Positions 62,014 through 64,000 of a DNA stretch of 64,000 bases are shown in pieces. The notes below the pieces were generated by a model that had not been told where the DNA came from, did no database searches, and was given only the letters and a program-made list of their open reading frames with translations. Source of the DNA: Burkholderia anthina (GTDB taxonomy: Bacteria; Pseudomonadota; Gammaproteobacteria; Burkholderiales; Burkholderiaceae); the NCBI RefSeq assembly GCF_001547525.1, contig NZ_LNJP01000004.1, forward strand, positions 372,001-436,000, given 5' to 3'. Each line of letters starts with the position of its first letter. The first letter of the stretch is position 1. A program made the position numbers and the translations under genes.

Positions 62014-62433
62014 ATGACACCGAATCAACCGTTTCTCGCGTCCCAGCGCGATGTGCTGCTGCTGCTGTCCCGCATTCTGCTCGTGATCCTGTTCGTGATG
62101 TTCGGCTGGAAGAAGATTATCGACTTCTCCGGTACGATCGCGTTCATGGGTAGCGAGGGCGCGCCGGCGCCGATCATCTCGGCGGCGATCTCCGTCGTGA
62201 TGGAGCTGTTCGTCGGGATCGCGATCCTCGTCGGTTTCCAGACGCGCGCGCTCGCGCTGCTGCTTGCGCTGTATACGATCGGCACCGGCATCATCGGCCA
62301 TCACTACTGGACGATGACGGGCGGCGAGCAGATCAACAACATGATTCACTTCTACAAGAACATCGCGATCTCGGGCGGCTTGCTCGCGCTCTGCGCGGCC
62401 GGCCCCGGACGTTTTTCGATCGATCGCGGCTAA
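62014..62433 (+). CDS. DoxX-family membrane protein
   Basis: This 139-residue protein with four helices has the DoxX opening LLSRILLVILFVMFGWKKIIDF and later GHHYWTMTGGEQINNMIHFYKNIAI. DoxX-type proteins are linked to redox or quinone roles in the membrane, but their activity is little known. I start at ATG 62014. In-frame sequence before it is hydrophilic and lacks a ribosome-binding site. It follows the GDH operon on the same strand beyond a strong hairpin. Confidence 0.82.
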   Translation: MTPNQPFLASQRDVLLLLSRILLVILFVMFGWKKIIDFSGTIAFMGSEGAPAPIISAAISVVMELFVGIAILVGFQTRALALLLALYTIGTGIIGHHYWTMTGGEQINNMIHFYKNIAISGGLLALCAAGPGRFSIDRG

Positions 62434-62496
62434 GCAGACCCGAGGCGCGTGCATGGGGCGCGCGTCGGACGGTCGAGACTTCGAGGGGGCATCATT

Positions 62497-63603
62497 TTGC
62501 GACTCAAATACCTTGCATGGCTGCTTGCGGCCGCCACGCCGGCGGTTGCGTTTGCACAGACGAGCGTCACGCTGTACGGCCGGATCGACGGCGGCGTCGA
62601 ATACCTGAACCACATCGCGAAGCCGAACGGCGGCAGCGGCACGCGCTGGAGCGCGGAAAGCGGCGACTGGGGCACCAGCATGTTCGGGCTGAAGGGCGTC
62701 GAGGATCTCGGCGGCGGGCTGTCGACGGTCTTCAACCTGGAAACCGCGTTCCAGGTGATGAACGGCCAGACGGGCGGCGGGCGCATGTGGTCGCGGCGTG
62801 CATACGTCGGGCTGAAGAGCGACACGTGGGGCCAGTTGCAGGCCGGCCGCAACCTGTTCATCGACAGCGACGGCGTGTGGGAATTCGATCCGTTCGTCCA
62901 GCAGGCGTTTTCGTCGGCGTCGCTCGTGCGTGGCCGCAACTGGCCGCAAAGCAGCAACAACATCGAATATCACAGCCCGGTGATCGGCGGCTTCGACGTG
63001 CAGGCGCAATACGCGTTCGGCAACCAGTCGCGCGGGTTCAACTACGGTGCGGCCGACGATTTCGGCCGCTCGGACGGGATCATGATCTCGTACCACTCGC
63101 CGGTGCTCGACGTGCGCGGCATCTACGACGAACTGCGCGACAACAACGGCAAGTTCAGCAACATCTTCACCGCGTCGCGCGAGTACTTCGTCGGGGCGAA
63201 CGTGAAGGTGTCGAAGTTCAAGATCCAGGGGGCGTATACGCACTACCAGGCGCCGGACAGCCCGGCGGGGGTGGCCGATCGTGCCGATCATTACTGGCTC
63301 GGTGCGACGTATACGGCGACGCCGCAATGGGCGGTGACGGGCGGCGGGTACTACGTGAAGGTGGGCGACGGCGGCGGCGATGCGTCGCACGATCCGTCGG
63401 GTCACGCGATCATGTACGTGCTCGGCACCACGTACAACTTGTCGAAACGCACGTTCCTGTATGGGACGGTCGCGTATGTGCGGAATGGCGGGAATTCGAA
63501 CTTTTCGCTGATTGCGTCGCCGCGCGATGCGACGTCAGGGACGAGTCCGATGACGGGCGAGTCGCAGACGGGGGCGTATGTGGGGATGATGCATACGTTC
63601 TGA
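62497..63603 (+). CDS. General porin (Burkholderia OmpC-like, Porin_4)
   Basis: This 368-residue outer-membrane porin has a signal peptide (LLAAATPAVAFAQ), then the family opening SVTLYGRIDGGVEYLNH, conserved GFDVQAQYAFG- and YTHYQAP-like strands, and a C-terminal Phe (GMMHTF) typical of outer-membrane barrels. The start is probably the TTG at 62497, with GAGGGGG upstream. A GTG at 62449 is possible but adds 16 hydrophilic residues before the signal. Rare TTG use is noted. Confidence 0.87.
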   Translation: MRLKYLAWLLAAATPAVAFAQTSVTLYGRIDGGVEYLNHIAKPNGGSGTRWSAESGDWGTSMFGLKGVEDLGGGLSTVFNLETAFQVMNGQTGGGRMWSRRAYVGLKSDTWGQLQAGRNLFIDSDGVWEFDPFVQQAFSSASLVRGRNWPQSSNNIEYHSPVIGGFDVQAQYAFGNQSRGFNYGAADDFGRSDGIMISYHSPVLDVRGIYDELRDNNGKFSNIFTASREYFVGANVKVSKFKIQGAYTHYQAPDSPAGVADRADHYWLGATYTATPQWAVTGGGYYVKVGDGGGDASHDPSGHAIMYVLGTTYNLSKRTFLYGTVAYVRNGGNSNFSLIASPRDATSGTSPMTGESQTGAYVGMMHTF

Positions 63604-63624
63604 GTGAGGTGGTTCGTGTAGGGG

Positions 63625-63658
63625 AAAAGGCATGGGCGATGAAGGTCCGTGCCTTTTT
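63625..63658 (+). terminator. Rho-independent terminator of the porin gene
   Basis: AAAAGGCATGG (63625-63635) pairs with CCGTGCCTTTT (63647-63657) over 11 bp with one G-U pair and continues into a T run. It lies 21 bp past the porin stop. Confidence 0.82.
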
Positions 63659-63812
63659 GCGTTTACGGCGTTGCCGGATCATTATGACGTGCACATCAGC
63701 GCCGGCGCGCAGATCAAGGTGCGCCGGGCCTGCCGCAGGCCGTTATATGGCTGCCGTGCATCGCCCATTCATCTTTTCGCCGCGAGTCTTATAGCTGGCG
63801 TTACGCATCGTG

Positions 63813-63953
63813 CTACCGATAACGTGCGTTGATCAGCCGATTGATGTTGGCCAGCACGCGTTCGCCGTCATACGGACGATCGGGGCCGTGGAACAACCCG
63901 ACCTGCATGTCGATCACGAGCAGCGCGCGTTTCGGGGAAGGGGCTTCGGACAT
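63813..63953 (-). pseudogene. Truncated isochorismatase-family hydrolase (46 codons)
   Basis: ATG 63953 with AGGAG seven bases upstream opens 46 codons reading RALLVIDMQVGLFHGPDRPY, the first strand of isochorismatase-like hydrolases with the catalytic Asp (D15). The frame stops at TAG 63813, just when the first helix would begin; normal proteins are 180-220 residues. No other frame nearby continues the fold. So this is the 5' remnant of a gene cut by deletion, with its start signals still intact. Confidence 0.7.
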
Positions 63954-63955
63954 GG

Positions 63956-63991
63956 CGTTTCTCCTGAGTGGCCGATGCAGACGGAGAAACG
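63956..63991. promoter_or_regulatory. Inverted repeat over the start signals of the truncated gene
   Basis: CGTTTCTCC (63956-63964) and GGAGAAACG (63983-63991) are perfect 9-bp complements 18 bp apart, covering the ribosome-binding site of the remnant gene. It could be an operator or an RNA hairpin hiding the site. Confidence 0.5.
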
Positions 63992-64000
63992 ATGAGACCC

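Noticed and set aside
63810..63995. Plus-strand frame at the right edge
   Set aside because: It is the antisense of the isochorismatase remnant, which has a real ribosome-binding site and motif.
1..64000. CRISPR arrays, tRNA or rRNA genes, insertion sequences, prophage
   Set aside because: No regular spacer-repeat array, cloverleaf, transposase, integrase or phage structural gene was seen on either strand.

Overview
The window is about two-thirds GC by eye, almost fully coding, and looks like a replicon of a Burkholderia species, probably of the cepacia complex. The best support is the FAD-dependent glucose/sorbitol dehydrogenase operon at 58.4-61.8 kb: its predicted subunits (167, 539 and 425 residues) fit the gamma, alpha and beta subunits known from Burkholderia cepacia. 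Dense LysR regulators, MFS exporters and a Burkholderia-type porin agree. No rRNA, tRNA, CRISPR array, insertion sequence, integrase or phage gene was found.

Layout. 0-8.4 kb: the end of a LysR gene, a small pilin-like secreted protein, a GlsB/YeaQ membrane protein, then a complete minus-strand operon matching ddpXABCDF (D-Ala-D-Ala dipeptidase plus a five-part ABC importer) headed by an RpiR/SIS regulator. 8.5-10.2 kb: a hipBA toxin-antitoxin pair behind three spaced operator-like repeats. 10.5-13.3 kb: a Tat-exported bicupin oxalate decarboxylase followed by an Nramp Mn(II) importer. 13.3-24.8 kb: an orphan second copy of the DdpA binding protein, a small lipoprotein, an EmrB-type exporter, a LysR/FUSC divergent pair, and an FdhF/YdeP molybdoenzyme divergent from a MocR regulator. 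24.8-32.7 kb: an MscS channel, a SulP permease, a LysR/LysE divergent pair, and a marR-isochorismatase-MFS operon behind a perfect 30-bp palindrome. 32.7-38.5 kb: PBP7-type endopeptidase, LysR, a small winged-helix protein, and an MgtA-type Mg2+ P-type ATPase. 38.5-39.1 kb: a long apparent 5' leader of mgtA with a proline-rich upstream ORF whose end overlaps a strong hairpin. 39.2-44.3 kb: subtilisin-like lipoprotein protease, GltI-like binding protein, a secreted Met/Gln-rich protein, a Bcr/CflA exporter. 44.4-49.0 kb: an accessory-looking island with a 1070-residue SF1 helicase/ATPase operonic with a one-pass membrane protein carrying three exact 31-residue Cys repeats, plus an AT-rich upstream stretch. 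49.0-58.1 kb: lipoprotein, then pbpC and a 2015-residue alpha-2-macroglobulin. 58.4-63.6 kb: the FAD-GDH operon, a DoxX protein and a porin. The right edge holds a 46-codon remnant of an isochorismatase-family hydrolase.

Themes. Cell-wall work recurs (DdpX, PBP7, PbpC with its macroglobulin), and several sets look self-contained: D-Ala-D-Ala salvage, Mn-dependent oxalate breakdown with its metal importer, and Mg2+ import under a likely translation-coupled leader. The strongest candidates for something undescribed are the mgtA leader and the helicase/Cys-repeat operon.
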